Positions 62,031 through 64,000 of a stretch of DNA of 64,000 bases are shown here, in pieces. The notes beneath the pieces were generated by a model, which was given only the letters and a program-made list of their open reading frames with translations, did not search any database and had not been told where the DNA came from. Positions within the stretch are counted from its first letter, which is position 1. The number at the start of each line of letters is the position of its first letter. Source of the DNA: Chloroflexota bacterium (lineage in GTDB: Bacteria > Chloroflexota > Anaerolineae > Anaerolineales > Villigracilaceae); NCBI GenBank assembly GCA_016234555.1, contig JACRBJ010000016.1:1-64000 (forward strand). Direction: 5' to 3'. A program made the translations under genes and the position numbers.

Positions 62031-64000
62031 ATGAAAACATTTAAGTTTTTAATCTGGGGGTTGCTTGCTGTGCTCGTGTTGACGGCATTTGCGCCGGTCG
62101 CCGCGCCCAGCAAGCCGGCGTTATATTCGCCAGTCGGGAATGCAGTGAAGGTGGATCCCGATAATGTTACGTTGAGATGGTATCGATCCACGCCGTCGCC
62201 AACCACATCTCCCGTCGCTGACTATGATATTGAAGTTTCCGAGGGGTCGGCTGTGGACGCCACCGGTGCCTTTCAGACCACGGTTTACACAGCAAACGAA
62301 CCTTCGCCTGTGCCACTCACGAGTACGATTTCGCATCTAATTCCCGCTGGCACCCTTGACTATGGCACATCGTATTATTGGCACGTGCGTGCAAATGCGT
62401 CGACTTCCTCGGCCTGGTCTGCTGCCGCTGTTTTCCGCGTTGGCGTGGAGCCGCCAACCCTTATTGCACTTGCGCCTCCTCCGGCTCCGGACCTTCTCAC
62501 ATTGCGCCCCACATTCAGTTGGACCCCTGGCGCGCAGAATGCCGGTAGCTATACCATTCAGATATCGAGGGACTCCGGCTTCTCGACAGTCTATCGCACA
62601 GCTACGGTTCTTGCTTCCGCTGTACCCGCGAATGAATATACCCCGACGACCGATTTGCTCCCCAACATACTGTTCTACTGGAGGGTGCGCGCTAATAACA
62701 GCTTGTTGGGCGCAAGTGACTGGTCAACGCCCAGTTCGTTTACATCAGCCAATCCACCATCCGTCCCGGTATTGATCAGTCCCAAGAGCACCACGGTGTC
62801 CACCACTCCGGTGATGAAGTGGAAGGTGGTATCCCTGCAGGCTGGGGAAACGTTTGGGACATATGAGATTGAAATTTTCGATACAAACAAAAACCTTGAT
62901 ACTGCTACGCCTGTATTTACGGCAAATGATACTTTGAATGATGGAACTCCTTCGTTGGCGCTACAGGATACCACTTCGTACGATGTTCCACTTGCCGCGA
63001 ATCTTCTCCCCACCACGACATATTATTGGCGGATGAAAGCCTACAACGGTGATGGCGAATACAGAACGTCCAGCCTCTATACTTTCTACACTTCAATCGT
63101 TGGTGAAGTCAATGCTGCGACCATGGACCCAAGTGAAGATTTGGGTAATGTACCCGGTCTTGAGGGACCGGCGTTTGCAACTACCAAGACGATTGACGGA
63201 TTCACAGGCACGGTGCATGAGAATGCAAACCTGCTCAGTTTGTATCCCATTTTTAGATGGGATCCCGGCGCGCTTAATGCGCAGACCTTTACCGTTCAGG
63301 TTGCATCCTATGCTTCCGGCAGTTGCAATGTTGCCGACCCGGAAGAGAGCAAGTTTAAGACGTTGATCATTGACGCTACTGTCGACCATTCGGATCCGGA
63401 ATATGCCGCCAATCTCGCAAAATATCCAAATTACATCCTTTGCTGGCGCGTGAGGGGGAATCATTCGACCTATGGTTCCAGCGATTGGTCGGATGTGCAA
63501 ATATTCAGGACAGCCAACCCTCCGGGAATTCCCGTGCCAACTGCTCCCGTGGACGGCACATTGACCAATGATAATTCCCCAAGGCTTGTGTGGAATAAAG
63601 TGACATTGCCGTCTGGTACGATATTTGGAAAGTATGAAGTCGAGATTTCGTTTAACAGCACCTTCTCTGGTTACGATTATCCGGTGGATACAATACCGCC
63701 TTTCCTGGATCCGATCGATCCAGCCTCCTATCCTTTGCCCTCCCCGATACTGCCTGATAACACTGTCAATAGCCCGGTTTATTCTCCTGCTCCACCCGCA
63801 CCGGTGTTCCCCAATATCCCCATGGTCGATCAGGCTCATAACCCCACTACAGACCTGGCGAATACCAGGGAGGAGTCGTGGTACGACGTCGAGCCTGACA
63901 TTGTCCCGGGGCCTCCAATTGGCAATCCGCTTTATGGCGCTCACACCTACTATTGGAGGGTGCGCTCATATAACGAATACGGCGAGTATAGCGCCTGGTC
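62031..64000 (+). CDS. Large secreted protein with repeated fibronectin-type-III-like modules (runs off right edge)
   Basis: From the ATG at 62031 (AAAGGAG 6 bp upstream) the frame is open to the edge: 656 codons without a stop. Residues 1-25 form a Sec signal peptide (MKTFKFLIWGLLAVLVLTAF). The rest is a chain of beta-rich modules of about 100-140 residues, each ending in a similar strand: YYWHVRA, FYWRVRA, YYWRMKA, LCWRVRG and YYWRVRS, often followed by W(S/T). That is typical of Fn3-like modules in secreted Chloroflexota proteins. No enzyme domain is seen in the visible part. The role is probably adhesion or surface structure. Confidence 0.82.
   Translation, partial: MKTFKFLIWGLLAVLVLTAFAPVAAPSKPALYSPVGNAVKVDPDNVTLRWYRSTPSPTTSPVADYDIEVSEGSAVDATGAFQTTVYTANEPSPVPLTSTISHLIPAGTLDYGTSYYWHVRANASTSSAWSAAAVFRVGVEPPTLIALAPPPAPDLLTLRPTFSWTPGAQNAGSYTIQISRDSGFSTVYRTATVLASAVPANEYTPTTDLLPNILFYWRVRANNSLLGASDWSTPSSFTSANPPSVPVLISPKSTTVSTTPVMKWKVVSLQAGETFGTYEIEIFDTNKNLDTATPVFTANDTLNDGTPSLALQDTTSYDVPLAANLLPTTTYYWRMKAYNGDGEYRTSSLYTFYTSIVGEVNAATMDPSEDLGNVPGLEGPAFATTKTIDGFTGTVHENANLLSLYPIFRWDPGALNAQTFTVQVASYASGSCNVADPEESKFKTLIIDATVDHSDPEYAANLAKYPNYILCWRVRGNHSTYGSSDWSDVQIFRTANPPGIPVPTAPVDGTLTNDNSPRLVWNKVTLPSGTIFGKYEVEISFNSTFSGYDYPVDTIPPFLDPIDPASYPLPSPILPDNTVNSPVYSPAPPAPVFPNIPMVDQAHNPTTDLANTREESWYDVEPDIVPGPPIGNPLYGAHTYYWRVRSYNEYGEYSAW

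Overview
The window looks like a chromosomal segment of an anaerobic or facultative Chloroflexota bacterium, most likely of class Anaerolineae. That placement is inference from style, since no rRNA or other decisive marker is present. The clues are lipoprotein solute-binding proteins with TEAPAATEAPA linkers, an alkaline-phosphatase-superfamily protein starting MKTILLGFDSFDP next to a tiny membrane protein, a sAC-like cyclase-AAA-TPR protein, a tungsten aldehyde:ferredoxin oxidoreductase, and two BMP-type nucleoside transporters. Nearly all genes lie on the plus strand.

Layout. 1-103: start of an IS transposase cut by the edge. 159-1319: PatB/MalY-like PLP enzyme. 1489-14568: surface-polysaccharide operon with the CDP-paratose/CDP-tyvelose route (rfbF, rfbG, rfbH, an RfbS-like reductase, rfbE), a flippase, three glycosyltransferases, a membrane protein, a priming phosphoglycosyl transferase and an O-antigen-ligase/polymerase. 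14662-17205: mutS on the minus strand, carrying an in-frame short repeat. 17294-26954: phosphatase/sulfatase-fold proteins, including a tandemly duplicated pair (membrane protein plus Tat-exported sulfatase-like enzyme), a sulfotransferase-like protein and gpmA. 27030-32732: SpoU methyltransferase with zinc ribbon, sAC-like protein, small hypothetical proteins and a stand-alone RAM-domain protein. 32857-34845: aldehyde:ferredoxin oxidoreductase.

34964-60507 is the most interesting part: a purine uptake and catabolism island. It holds an 8-oxoguanine-deaminase-type amidohydrolase, adenine deaminase, two GntR regulators, a YgeY hydrolase, two different transcarbamylases (one YgeW-like), carbamate kinase, two complete BMP/NupOPQ-type ABC importers, and a xanthine dehydrogenase made of an FAD subunit and a fused Fe-S/molybdopterin subunit. 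The likely logic is import of nucleosides or bases, deamination and hydroxylation of the purine ring, then carbamoyl transfer and carbamate kinase to recover ATP. It resembles the E. coli ygeW/ygeY/yqeA/ssnA/ygfM/xdhD set, but ygeX, hyuA and ygfK are not in view and extra parts are present. A palindromic operator (core GTCAGAC) occurs at the amidohydrolase promoter and twice at one gntR promoter, tying the island together.

60671-61507 is a double hot-dog thioesterase. About 520 bp without a convincing gene follow, then a large secreted protein with repeated YYWRVRA-type modules that runs off the right edge (62031-64000). No tRNA, rRNA or CRISPR array was seen.
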